A stretch of DNA of 44,247 nucleotides from contig PAKC01000092.1 of assembly GCA_002706205.1 (NCBI GenBank), positions 9,520 to 53,766 of the forward strand, read 5' to 3'. This DNA comes from Halobacteriovoraceae bacterium. Its GTDB lineage: Bacteria; Bdellovibrionota; Bacteriovoracia; Bacteriovoracales; Bacteriovoracaceae. The notes under the pieces are model-generated. The model searched no databases, was not told where the DNA came from, and was given only the letters and a program-made list of their open reading frames with translations. This document shows positions 16,146 to 24,779 of this stretch, piece after piece; the stretch's first letter is position 1, and the number at the start of each line of letters is the position of its first letter. Position numbers and translations under genes: made by a program.

Positions 16146-18488
16146 TTAACTCCCCTTTGCCTTTTCAAACTCTTCTAGAATTGCTCCTTTGAGTATCAAA
16201 GCTAACAGCTCTACCTTTGTTGCATCTGCGTGGGTCTTGATTGTTCCTCTAAAATGGCATAGAGCAAAGCCTAAATATTCACCTTCTTCAAAATACGGAT
16301 AAATAAACTCATTAAGCTCTGTCTGATACGTTTCATCATTCCAAAATGGAAGTTTTTGTTGGTACCAACTTTCTAAGTTTTCTCTCTCAAAATTCTCAAA
16401 ATCATTTTGTACAACTTCATTCTTTCGAGCGATATGCCCTGAATAAAGACAAGCTTTACAATTTTTATTATTGCTTTCAGCAGCACTATCTCGAGAGAGA
16501 TATAAACTCATATCCCCATCATATTCCTTAATCAAAGCAAAATGAATAAATTTATAAAGTTGTTCTTTTGTCATATTATCTTTAAAAAGAAAATCATTAT
16601 GAATAACCAAATATTCCAAACCGTAAGAAAGGTTTTCATAAAAAGTATATTCAGGCTGCTCTAAAAGCTTGTCTGCAATTTTTTTGTTAACTGCAGATTC
16701 ATCTTCAGTAGATAAATAAAGTTCTCCCGACTTTTTTAGTTTTTTAAATTCAGAATAATCAAGAGTTTGTTCTAGTTTTTTCTTATTCTCCTGTCCAAGG
16801 GCCAATTGTTCATCTTTTTTCTTTTTTGCTTCTAAGTCTATTTCTTGATTTTTATTTTTAGCACCACCAATTAATATTTCATTAAAAGGTTTTTTCTTCT
16901 TATTTTGATTTTCATCATCTAATGATTGACTGCCAGTCACCTTCTCTTTATCTAGATCAATTTCATTAAACTGTTTCTTTTTGTTGTTTTCTTCTTGAGT
17001 TAAAAATTCAGTATGATTTTTCTTCGTCGTCGTATTGTCTTCTTCAAAGTTTGATTTTTTCTTATTTTTTGATATATCAACTTCTTCAAAATCATTTGAT
17101 TTTTTTGCAAGATCCTCTTCGCCAATAACAGCATTAGATCTTTTTTTATTGAGTTCATAATCATCAAGTTGAAGTTTTTTTAACTCTTTATCTTCTAGGA
17201 CCTCTTCTATGATTCCTCTATTCTTCTTTTCTAATTCATCCAATTCATCTAAGAGTTTCTTTTTTTTCTTAGCAAGCTCTAAGACTTGTATTTCTAATCC
17301 TTTTTTCTTTTTTTCTTCATATTCTTGATCAAATTGTACTCGTTTTTTTTTGTAGTCATTTTCGATCTCTGTGAAATTCTTCTTTTTTAATTCCATTTTT
17401 TGTTGATTTTTTTCTAATTCGGCCCTTTTTCGATTTAAATCTTGCTGTGCCGCTTCAAACTTTTTCCGCTTATTTCTTTCTTCCTCAGTTTCTCCCACTT
17501 TAGGTAAAGACTTTTTTTCAAACTGTCGTTGAACTTCGTCAAACTGAGTTTTTTTTCTATTTAGCTCTTTTTCGTTTTCTTTAAAACTGGCCCTTTTGCG
17601 ATTAATTTCCTGCTCAACTTCTTCAAAGGTTTTGCGTTTAGATTCATTTTCAACTTCTGCTAAATTTAGTCCCTCTCTACGTTTTTGACTTAGCTCTCCA
17701 AGTGGCTTTATATCAAGCCCCTTGTACGGATTTTTCTTTAACTCTGCCTCAACAGGCGTAAATTTTCCATTTTTTGCCTTAGAGGCTTGAGCAACAGGTT
17801 CAAATTCACTTGTCCTTTTAAGTTGAAAAGAGTCAAAGTCAGAGTTTAAAAAAGACATATCAGTTGAATTCTTCTTTAAGTTAAAATTTGATAAGGGACT
17901 CGCTCCAATAAGAACTCCTCCCTTATTTTTTTTGCTGGCCTTATTTCCAAAATCTGAATTATTTTCCTCATCAAGAATGGCCATTTTTTCGACTCTTAGT
18001 TTTTCTTTAGAATCATAAGCCTTTTTTTCACTTTCACCTATTAAAGTTTTTCCTCCCATAAATTGCTCTGGTAAGGCCTTGTTTTTTTCTTCTTCTTCTT
18101 TTTTTTCCTGTTGTTCAAATGGAACAAAAAACATATTAATTTTATGCAAAAGACTCTTTTTATTTATATCTTCTGAAACAACTTCATCTAAACCATTCTT
18201 TTGTAATTTAGAAAAAATATGAGGAGGGATATTTTTAGCTTGTATAAGTATGTTTTTTGACTTTTTATCACGTACAAATTTTTTACATTCATTTAAATAA
18301 AGTTCGGTTTTTTTTAAATCTGCTGAAAATGTCACGGCATGTTCCATGACACCAATTAATTGATGATACTCGCTGAGCGAATCAAGCTCATAAACTGTAT
18401 AAGAATTGTCTTCCTCTACACTCGCTTTCAACTGTTGCAACTTATCGGATAAAGGATAAAGAAAAACCACGTTTCGTTCGATTGCCAT
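16146..18488 (-). CDS. pseudo-receiver protein with long Lys-rich repeat region
   Basis: A 780-residue protein with no family I recognise. Residues 1-125 have the alternating pattern of a receiver-like fold and end GLDEVVSEDINKKSLLHKINMFF, but there is no phospho-acceptor Asp. Residues about 130-590 are extremely Lys/Glu/Asn-rich. They contain imperfect units such as ELNRKKTQFDEVQ and DLNRKRAELEKNQ with a near-14-residue period, and later units of form KKxxFNE (NKKKQFNEID, NKKKKPFNEI). Part is probably coiled coil and part disordered. The C-terminal 180 residues are globular, contain CKAC and end with a GAF-like pattern (GEYLGFALCHFRG, then LLALILKGAILEEFE). It is the first gene of a unit with the degenerate HD-GYP gene. 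No Shine-Dalgarno sequence precedes the ATG, but TATAAT does, six bases away. Confidence 0.8.
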   Translation of the reverse strand: MAIERNVVFLYPLSDKLQQLKASVEEDNSYTVYELDSLSEYHQLIGVMEHAVTFSADLKKTELYLNECKKFVRDKKSKNILIQAKNIPPHIFSKLQKNGLDEVVSEDINKKSLLHKINMFFVPFEQQEKKEEEEKNKALPEQFMGGKTLIGESEKKAYDSKEKLRVEKMAILDEENNSDFGNKASKKNKGGVLIGASPLSNFNLKKNSTDMSFLNSDFDSFQLKRTSEFEPVAQASKAKNGKFTPVEAELKKNPYKGLDIKPLGELSQKRREGLNLAEVENESKRKTFEEVEQEINRKRASFKENEKELNRKKTQFDEVQRQFEKKSLPKVGETEEERNKRKKFEAAQQDLNRKRAELEKNQQKMELKKKNFTEIENDYKKKRVQFDQEYEEKKKKGLEIQVLELAKKKKKLLDELDELEKKNRGIIEEVLEDKELKKLQLDDYELNKKRSNAVIGEEDLAKKSNDFEEVDISKNKKKSNFEEDNTTTKKNHTEFLTQEENNKKKQFNEIDLDKEKVTGSQSLDDENQNKKKKPFNEILIGGAKNKNQEIDLEAKKKKDEQLALGQENKKKLEQTLDYSEFKKLKKSGELYLSTEDESAVNKKIADKLLEQPEYTFYENLSYGLEYLVIHNDFLFKDNMTKEQLYKFIHFALIKEYDGDMSLYLSRDSAAESNNKNCKACLYSGHIARKNEVVQNDFENFERENLESWYQQKLPFWNDETYQTELNEFIYPYFEEGEYLGFALCHFRGTIKTHADATKVELLALILKGAILEEFEKAKGS

Positions 18489-18494
18489 TTTAAG

Positions 18495-18500
18495 ATTATA
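18495..18500 (-). promoter_or_regulatory. TATAAT -10 element, possible leaderless start of the 780-aa gene
   Basis: On the minus strand TATAAT is followed by CTTAAA and then the ATG at 18488. No -35 hexamer or ribosome binding site is visible. The whole element lies in the 31-bp gap after the upstream hypothetical gene. Confidence 0.35.
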
Positions 18501-18519
18501 GCATAAATAACATCATCTT

Positions 18520-19326
18520 TTAGGAAGATATTCCTTGAATTTTTACTTGTGACTTGTTCTGCCAATAGTTCATAAAATAGTAATAATGATAGTTTACATA
18601 AAGCTGTACAAATTTCCGAGTATTTCTGTCAACCTCCAAAACCCTGATGTACTCTTTAAGTTCAGACTCCCTATATTTCATAAAAATTTTATGTAAAATT
18701 TTTTTCATAAATACTTCTGAGCTATCGACTCTCGACTCAATTTCTGCATAATTAATAAACTTATCAAAACCTGACCCATTTCTTAAACGCAAGATAGTTT
18801 TTTTATTTGGAAACATAGTCGACCAAAGGTTTTTAATTTTATCCAACTGTAAACTATAGCCACATAATCGATAAATTTCACTTAACAAACTTATTCTTTT
18901 TAAAGATTTAGGCTTTTGCTTGTAACTTTGCCCATCGAATAAATCATAATAAAAACTGTAAAGATCACGTTGATAAGTTTGGTCAGCTAAAATTTTAACA
19001 AAAAAATGATTATTCCTGGCCAAGAGATTGATTTTTTTTAACTGGGCCGAAGAAAAGCTTGAATTTAACTTAGACACAAATTTTCTTCTATAATCTAAAT
19101 AATCAAACTCCTGCCAAACGAATTTTTGTTGATAAAGCTTTTTTAATTTGTAATCAGTTTCACTAATTTGATAGATATTTTGATATTGATCAATCTTTTT
19201 AACATTTTCAAAGAAATCTCTTAAACCGATTTCTATATAGATTGAATCTGCTATAGTTTCAATTTGTCCATACGCCGGATGGCCAATAAAAAATATAAAA
19301 AGCAAAATATAAGGTTTCATTCTCAC
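18520..19326 (-). CDS. secreted hypothetical protein
   Basis: A 268-residue protein with a clear signal peptide (MKPYILLFIFFIGHPAYGQ, cleavage likely after AYG) and no transmembrane helix after it, so it is probably periplasmic. The mature part is rich in Tyr, Phe, Lys and Ile and is mainly helical. A segment SSFSSAQLKKINLLARNNHFFVKIL loosely recalls DUF2059-like helical secreted proteins, but I would not assign that family. Only one Cys is present. The second Met (MKPYIL) is an equally good start. It follows asnS by 39 nt on the same strand and may be read through from it. No function can be given. Confidence 0.7.
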   Translation of the reverse strand: MRMKPYILLFIFFIGHPAYGQIETIADSIYIEIGLRDFFENVKKIDQYQNIYQISETDYKLKKLYQQKFVWQEFDYLDYRRKFVSKLNSSFSSAQLKKINLLARNNHFFVKILADQTYQRDLYSFYYDLFDGQSYKQKPKSLKRISLLSEIYRLCGYSLQLDKIKNLWSTMFPNKKTILRLRNGSGFDKFINYAEIESRVDSSEVFMKKILHKIFMKYRESELKEYIRVLEVDRNTRKFVQLYVNYHYYYFMNYWQNKSQVKIQGISS

Positions 19327-19365
19327 TCTATCGACAAATAGAATGAGAACAAAACTTAAATAAAG

Positions 19366-20748
19366 TTAAAATTCAATATGGTTTGGGGTTCTATAAAAAG
19401 GAATAACATCACGAATATTACTCATCCCTGTAATATACATAATAGCTCTTTCAAATCCGAGTCCAAAACCAGAATGAGGAACACTTCCAAAACGGCGCAA
19501 ATCTAAGTACCAATTATACAAAGATTCTTCCAAATTAAGCTCTTTCATTCTCTTAGTTAATTTATCTAAGTCTTCTTCTCGTTGTGAGCCACCAATAATT
19601 TCACCAACTCCTGGAACTAAAATATCCATAGCACGAACTGTTTTATTATCATCATTCTGTTTCATATAAAATGCTTTAATTCCTTTAGGATAATCTGTAA
19701 CAATAACTGGACCTTTATAGTACTCATCAGTTAAATATCTTTCATGTTCAGTTTGTAAGTCTGCTCCCCACTCAACAGGATAATCAAAACTTTTATTACT
19801 CTTAATTAATATATCGACTGCTTCGGTATACGTTATTTGCTTAAAATCAGAAGTTGAAACTTTTGTAAGTTTATCTATTAAACCTTTTTCAATGAATCGA
19901 TTAAAAAACTCTAACTCATCTTTACAATACTTTAAGGCATGTTTAATCATATATTGAATATATTCGGCACCCAACAAAGCGATTTCATCCAAATCAGCAA
20001 AAGCGACTTCTGGCTCTATCATCCAAAACTCTGATAAATGCCTCGTTGTATTAGAATTTTCTGACCTAAATGTTGGTCCAAAAGTATAAACACTCCCCAT
20101 TGAACAAGCAAAAGCTTCAGCTTCTAATTGACCTGTCACACATAAATAAGACTCCTTGCCAAAGTAGTCCTTTTCCCAAATAATATTGCCAGATTTATCA
20201 TATGGCATATTCTTAGGATCCAAAGTAGAGACTCTAAACAACTCTCCAGCTCCTTCAGCATCCATAGCTGTTAAAATTGGTGTGTGGATATAATAAAAAC
20301 CTTTATCACTAAAAAACCTATGCGTCGCTTGGGCCAGTTCATGTCTTACTCGAAAAACCGCACCAAAAGTATTTGTACGAGGTCGCAAATGAGCTATCTC
20401 ACGTAAAAACTCCATCGATGTCCCTTTTTTTTGTAAAGGATAATCTTGGGGAGCTTTACCTAAAACTTCAATTGAATTAGCATGAACTTCAACTGGTTGC
20501 TTTCCCTTAGATTCAACTAATTTACCATATATTGCAAAAGCAGAACCTGTTAATGACTTCGTAAAGTCTTCATAGCCTTCTAACTGATCATCGGCAATGA
20601 TTTGTAGATCTTTTTGACAAGAGCCATCATTAATAACAATAAAGGAGAACGATTTAGAAACCCTTATACTTCGAATCCAACCTTTAACCAAAATATCTTG
20701 TCCCGAGGGCTTTGTAGCATAAAGCTCTTTAACAGTAGACCTTTTCAT
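19366..20748 (-). CDS. asnS: asparaginyl-tRNA synthetase
   Basis: A class IIb aminoacyl-tRNA synthetase that charges tRNA-Asn. Residues 1-110 form the OB-fold anticodon-binding domain (VKGWIRSIRVSKSFSFIVINDGS). The catalytic core shows motif 1 around FFSDKGFYYIHTPILT, and motif 2 FRSENSNTTRHLSEFWMIEPE. Motif 3 is GFGLGFERAIMYITGMSNIRDVIPF. GVGEIIGGSQREEDLDKL and the ending YRTPNHIEF distinguish AsnRS from AspRS. Length, 460 residues, is typical. GAGGAG lies ahead of the ATG. The gene follows a terminator-like hairpin of the porin gene, so it has its own promoter, which I could not fix with confidence. Confidence 0.98.
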   Translation of the reverse strand: MKRSTVKELYATKPSGQDILVKGWIRSIRVSKSFSFIVINDGSCQKDLQIIADDQLEGYEDFTKSLTGSAFAIYGKLVESKGKQPVEVHANSIEVLGKAPQDYPLQKKGTSMEFLREIAHLRPRTNTFGAVFRVRHELAQATHRFFSDKGFYYIHTPILTAMDAEGAGELFRVSTLDPKNMPYDKSGNIIWEKDYFGKESYLCVTGQLEAEAFACSMGSVYTFGPTFRSENSNTTRHLSEFWMIEPEVAFADLDEIALLGAEYIQYMIKHALKYCKDELEFFNRFIEKGLIDKLTKVSTSDFKQITYTEAVDILIKSNKSFDYPVEWGADLQTEHERYLTDEYYKGPVIVTDYPKGIKAFYMKQNDDNKTVRAMDILVPGVGEIIGGSQREEDLDKLTKRMKELNLEESLYNWYLDLRRFGSVPHSGFGLGFERAIMYITGMSNIRDVIPFYRTPNHIEF

Positions 20749-20799
20749 CTTTTTCTCCTCACTTACCTATAATTAAATAACCTCAGCATAACTCAAAAG

Positions 20800-20829
20800 C
20801 CCTTTATCGTCCAGAATGACACTAAAGGG
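20800..20829 (-). terminator. terminator of the porin gene
   Basis: On the minus strand CCCTTTA pairs with TAAAGGG around a loop containing an inner GTC/GAC pair, followed by CTTTTG. It starts just after the porin stop codon and separates porin from asnS. Confidence 0.55.
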
Positions 20830-20833
20830 TTAC

Positions 20834-21865
20834 TTAAAAACTAACACCGTAGTCAACTTGAAGCTTAGTATAATCATCCTCAGTTGTATCGATGTTCTTT
20901 TTATTAACAAAATATCCAAATGATAAATATTCATGATCAGTTAGCTTATACTTCCCCCAATAAATAAACCCAGAAGAGTCGGTCGTTTTTCCAGCAAAGT
21001 CGCCGTCAGCAAAGTCACGGTTAGCTCCATTCGCTTCAACTGTACGGTGATTTAATCCCACAATCCATGATCCTTTCTTCTTGGCCTTCCCCATAGAAAA
21101 GCCAACATAGTTTGAAGAGTTATTATCTTCAGCTTCATTGTTTTTAATCGAAGAGATAGCTATTGTGATAGGATACTTCCAAGCATATTTTAATTCCCCA
21201 TAAACTTCTAAAAAGTTTAAGCCTTCACCTGTGGAATTAGGGTCATAACCGACTTTCCTAGCATTTTCATAATGATATTGGGAAACTCCAAGATTATAAG
21301 CAAAATCTCCGCTTTCTCTTTCATAACCAATTTGAGAAGCCGACAAAGTCACATCGGCGCCATCTTGAGTAGAAGAAGCTTTGTTTTCATCAACCCAAAA
21401 CGAAGCAAGATTTAAATAAGCTCCTGAAAACTTATAATTCACATGAAGACCATCAAAGCTCACATCACTATCCCAAAACATCTGATTCTTTCCTGCTTTC
21501 GTAAAAACCTGCTTCATTCTTCCTATGTTAAATATAAGATCGTTATACTTTTTTTGAATTGTGGCCCGATCAATATAGATATCCTTAGGTTTACTTTGGT
21601 TACCTAATGTCGAATTAGTCGTTGTCACACTTGGTCCATCGCTTGTGGCCAGACGTAATTCAAATTTCATCTGATCATTAATTTGATATAAGCTCCCAAT
21701 TCTTACTCGTATTCTATGGCGATTGCGTCCCTCACTAGCCGCTTCGTCCTTAGAGTTTTCAAATCTATAGCGAAAATCAGCACTGGGAGTAATTTGATCC
21801 CAATTAGACTCCCCTTTGACACTTAATACACTTAACATAACCGTCCAAAACAGTATTTTTTTCAT
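20834..21865 (-). CDS. putative outer-membrane porin
   Basis: A 343-residue outer-membrane beta-barrel protein. It has a signal peptide (MKKILFWTVMLSVLSVKGES) and a mature start ITPSADFRYRFENSKDEAASEG-like, as in putative porins of the Porin_5 type. Alternating amphipathic strands follow throughout, such as MKFELRLATSDG and YLNLASFWVDENK. The last strand KLQVDYGVSF ends in the C-terminal Phe recognised by the BAM machinery. The substrate is unknown. CGGAG lies before the ATG. It is divergent from the chemoreceptor remnant and is transcribed alone, with a terminator hairpin after its stop. Confidence 0.8.
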   Translation of the reverse strand: MKKILFWTVMLSVLSVKGESNWDQITPSADFRYRFENSKDEAASEGRNRHRIRVRIGSLYQINDQMKFELRLATSDGPSVTTTNSTLGNQSKPKDIYIDRATIQKKYNDLIFNIGRMKQVFTKAGKNQMFWDSDVSFDGLHVNYKFSGAYLNLASFWVDENKASSTQDGADVTLSASQIGYERESGDFAYNLGVSQYHYENARKVGYDPNSTGEGLNFLEVYGELKYAWKYPITIAISSIKNNEAEDNNSSNYVGFSMGKAKKKGSWIVGLNHRTVEANGANRDFADGDFAGKTTDSSGFIYWGKYKLTDHEYLSFGYFVNKKNIDTTEDDYTKLQVDYGVSF

Positions 21866-21926
21866 TTTAACTCCGAAAATGATATATATATAAGTTCTTG
21901 AATATGTTCCCTTCTTTAAAAAATTA

Positions 21927-21954
21927 TCAATTTTTTACAAGTATTTGTCGATAA
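21927..21954 (+). promoter_or_regulatory. sigma-28-type promoter of the chemoreceptor remnant
   Basis: TCAATTTT (21927-21934), 12 nt, GTCGATAA (21947-21954), 36 nt before the ATG at 21991. It has the same geometry as the three other sites. The -35 half is the weakest of the four. Confidence 0.5.
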
Positions 21955-21990
21955 AAGAAAAGAAATAAATTCTCTTTTAAAAGGCTTTTT

Positions 21991-22867
21991 ATGAAAAAAG
22001 TGCATTTTTTAAACAATTTTAGTCACAAAACTCAAATTTATCAAATGACTATCTTGTTAAACTTTTAACGTTTAGAAGAAAGGAAAAAGATTTTCTTCTA
22101 AAAAGAGGCCCGACTTATCTCAACAAACTGGATAAAGATATTCAACAAGTATCTCAAAGAATGAAAAATCGTGGTTTAGACAATATTCGAAAAAATGACC
22201 TTATAAAACTTATGCAAAAATATCGCATGCATTTTAAACAAGTCATCAAAAATTATGATTATATCATACAAACAAAGTCGCAGCAAAATGCAGCTGCCGC
22301 AAATCAAGGTAAAGAAACTGTTTTTAATGTGATTACGGCCATGAACTCTTTATCAGACTCAGCCAAGAATATGATGAGCCGTTTTAACCAAACAAGTTCA
22401 GAGCTTCAAGATGTTGTTAATATCATCAACCAAATAGGAGAAAAAGCCCAAGTCGTTAATGATATAGTTTTTCAAACTAAGTTACTTTCATTTAATGCCT
22501 CAGTCGAGGCTGCAAGAGCTGGTGAACATGGAAAGGGCTTTGCCGTCGTAGCCGAAGAAGTTGGAAATCTTGCCAATATGAGTGGAAGATCAGCTGAAGA
22601 AATTTCCACAATCCTCGATTCTTCAACCAAGAAGGTCGACCAATTGGTAAAAAGCAATCAGCAAGAAATTGAAAAGCTTGTCAAAAACAGCACTCACAAG
22701 ATATTAATTAAAAAACTCAATTGGTCTCACAAGTAGCAGGCCAGCTAGAAATATTACTCTACGGTCATAATAAGAATACTAAAAACCTTAATAAGAGTTC
22801 ACAAAAAAAAGTCGTCAATGAGACAATAAAAACCGACTCATCATCTGAAGAAAAAAAGGCAGCTTAA
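21991..22867 (+). pseudogene. decayed methyl-accepting chemotaxis protein gene
   Basis: A chemoreceptor gene broken by deletions and frameshifts. An ATG at 21991 with AAAAGG upstream begins [25 protein letters not shown] and then stops at 22066, in the middle of what looks like the first membrane helix. From about 22068 another frame reads [20 protein letters not shown], a sequence seen in HBM-type receptor sensor regions. This frame continues through the track ORF (22161-22736). That ORF holds the conserved signalling tip [29 protein letters not shown] and then stops after HKILIKK. A third frame gives [16 protein letters not shown] and a tail ending EEKKAA at 22867. The second membrane helix and HAMP region are missing. 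A short soluble signalling fragment could still be made from 22161, but its start has no Shine-Dalgarno. Confidence 0.8.
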
Positions 22868-22877
22868 AAGCTGCCTT
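22856..22877 (-). terminator. terminator of the PfkB kinase gene
   Basis: Perfect inverted repeat AAGGCAGCTT-AA-AAGCTGCCTT. On the minus strand the stem is followed by a run of T, fitting termination 15 bp after the kinase stop. On the plus strand it also closes the chemoreceptor remnant, whose last codons lie inside it. Confidence 0.8.
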
Positions 22878-22891
22878 AGGATTTTTAATTA

Positions 22892-23899
22892 TTATTCATT
22901 ATTATGATGCTGTTTAAGTATATCCTTAGCTTCGCGCCAGCTTAATCTTGGACCAAATTGCTCCACAAGTTTAGAGCTGGCCAAGCTGGCAAGTGATCCA
23001 GCTCCAGCATAAGACATGCCATTGGTTATTCCATAAAGAAATGCTCCAGCATACATATCCCCAGCACCATTGGAATCAATAGCTTGAACCGCATGAGGTT
23101 CAATATCGATAAACATAGTGCCATCCCAGATCATCGCCCCATTTTTACCTAAAGTAATCACAAAAGTTTTTGCATATTTTTTAAGCTCTTCTCTGGCTTC
23201 ATTTAAACTCGTTTTTCCTGTAAAGTCTCTTACTTCATGCTCGTTACAAAAAATGAGATCAAGGCCATCACCGATTATTTCTTGCATATTCTCTTTGAAA
23301 AACTTAACCATGTTAGGATCACTCATTGTCAATGAGGTTTTAACCCCCGCCTGCTTTGCAAGTCTTACCGCTTCAAGGGCTGCCGTATGTCCAGTAGGAC
23401 TTGCAACTAAATACCCTTCAACATAAAGCCACTTAGAGTTTTCCAACGCTTTTTCATCAATTTGATCTTTATCTAAAGTCGCAGTTATACCAAGAAATGT
23501 ATTCATAGTTCTCTCTGCATCTGGTGTCACCATAACCATACACTTTCCCGTTTTCCCTTGAGGTAAATTTTCCAAAGTATTTTTAGTATCAACACCATTT
23601 TCAGATATATCATTTAAATAAAAACTTCCAGTATCATCATTCGCAATTTTAAATGAATAAAACGACTTCCCTCCAAACTGGGAAACCGCAATAATCGTGT
23701 TTGCTGCACTTCCACCACACTGGCGTTTTATTTCACTTGTTTTGTGTGACTCTAAGGCTGAAATAAGCTCTGCCTGACGCTCTTCTTCAACCAACGTCAT
23801 AGTTCCTTTCTCTATTGAGTTTTTTGTAAAGAAATCATCATTGACTTCAAACTCCATATCAACTAGCGCATTTCCTATACCATACACATCATACTTCAT
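22892..23899 (-). CDS. PfkB family carbohydrate kinase, adenosine kinase-like
   Basis: A ribokinase/PfkB-fold kinase of 335 residues. The start MKYDVYGIGNALVDMEFEV, the glycine pair region CGGSAANTIIAVSQFGG and the C-terminal signature AIDSNGAGDMYAGAFLYG (catalytic Asp in the anion hole) are all present. The N-terminus and the FLGI-A-L segment are closest to bacterial adenosine kinase-like members, so nucleoside salvage is likely. Fructose- or ribose-type substrates cannot be excluded. The track start adds 15 residues. ATG 23899 has AAGGAT upstream and gives the family N-terminus. It follows rsmJ by 48 nt on the same strand and ends at a strong terminator. Confidence 0.88.
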   Translation of the reverse strand: MKYDVYGIGNALVDMEFEVNDDFFTKNSIEKGTMTLVEEERQAELISALESHKTSEIKRQCGGSAANTIIAVSQFGGKSFYSFKIANDDTGSFYLNDISENGVDTKNTLENLPQGKTGKCMVMVTPDAERTMNTFLGITATLDKDQIDEKALENSKWLYVEGYLVASPTGHTAALEAVRLAKQAGVKTSLTMSDPNMVKFFKENMQEIIGDGLDLIFCNEHEVRDFTGKTSLNEAREELKKYAKTFVITLGKNGAMIWDGTMFIDIEPHAVQAIDSNGAGDMYAGAFLYGITNGMSYAGAGSLASLASSKLVEQFGPRLSWREAKDILKQHHNNE

Positions 23900-23947
23900 T
23901 ATTTTATCCTTTTTGTTAAATGAGGCATATATATACCAAAGCAAAAA

Positions 23948-24676
23948 TCATTTTGAAATACTTAGATAGACATCATATGAAGTTGATTTACCTTTATGGA
24001 TCAAATCAGGCTTTCCTAATAGGCTATCTGCTTTATTAGACCTTTTTATAACTAAACGCTCCCTTGTAAAACCTCTAAGCTTTTTGGCCACCATCAATGC
24101 ATCTGTGTCTTCTCCTATAATATGTCGAAAAATACTCATTTCTTTTTTAGGTGCTGATTTGAGATTTTTTTGAGCATACATAGGATCAAAAAAAATGACA
24201 TCAGGCTTGGAAGCGAGATTTGAACAATAATTAAGGATATCACCATAATAAAATTCAATTTTTGCGGCAGAAAATTTTAATCCATTAGTGATCAATGCTG
24301 CGGCTAAAGGGTGTCGCTCAACACAAATCAACTTTTCAAGTCCATAACTATACATGAGTAAGGAATCACCTAAAAGTCCTGCCGTAGCGTCTAACACACT
24401 CGGTCGTTTTTTCCCTTTTTTTAATCCAATTGCTTTGGCCAAAAGATCCTTATAAATAGAGCTTTTATAAAAAAACTTTTTATGTTTTTCTAAGATATCA
24501 GCAACTGCAATAAAAATGGGGCTAAAAGGCTCCTGACTCAAGGCAATCTTTCCAAGTTCATCAACTCTCAATGTATAAGGTGCTGCTTTAATATCCTTTA
24601 AAATTCTCGCTTCTTCAGGGCAAAAAGTAGCAAACGCCTCAAAGTCAATTTTTTTTGAGCTTTTAATAATATTCAT
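23948..24676 (-). CDS. rsmJ: 16S rRNA m2G1516 methyltransferase, RsmJ-like
   Basis: RsmJ methylates N2 of G1516 in 16S rRNA with S-adenosylmethionine. The 242-residue protein has the characteristic LLAKAIGLKKGKKRPSVLDATAGLLGDSLL (SAM motif I). It also has VERHPLAAALI, FFDPMYAQKNLKSAPKKEMSIF (catalytic DPMY segment) and a C-terminal VIKRSNKADSLLG. These match E. coli RsmJ (YhiQ) in order and spacing. The N-terminal region is shorter than in E. coli. There is no obvious Shine-Dalgarno sequence. It is divergent from gcvP and upstream of the kinase gene. Confidence 0.9.
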   Translation of the reverse strand: MNIIKSSKKIDFEAFATFCPEEARILKDIKAAPYTLRVDELGKIALSQEPFSPIFIAVADILEKHKKFFYKSSIYKDLLAKAIGLKKGKKRPSVLDATAGLLGDSLLMYSYGLEKLICVERHPLAAALITNGLKFSAAKIEFYYGDILNYCSNLASKPDVIFFDPMYAQKNLKSAPKKEMSIFRHIIGEDTDALMVAKKLRGFTRERLVIKRSNKADSLLGKPDLIHKGKSTSYDVYLSISK

Positions 24677-24779
24677 TACTCATAAATATCTTATCTCTAA
24701 CAAAAATCAACCATTTTTCTGACTACTTTTCGATCAAAATATGTTAAATAAAACTAAATAGACAATCAAGGAAGGCTTT

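Noticed and set aside
16346-18060. Long A/T runs in the 780-residue gene as a possible repeat array or CRISPR-like locus
   Set aside because: The runs come from Lys codons in an intact frame; there are no regular direct repeats with unique spacers.
19328-19355. GTCGATAG on the minus strand next to the 268-residue secreted gene
   Set aside because: It lies only 2 bp from the ATG and has no -35 half at the shared spacing.
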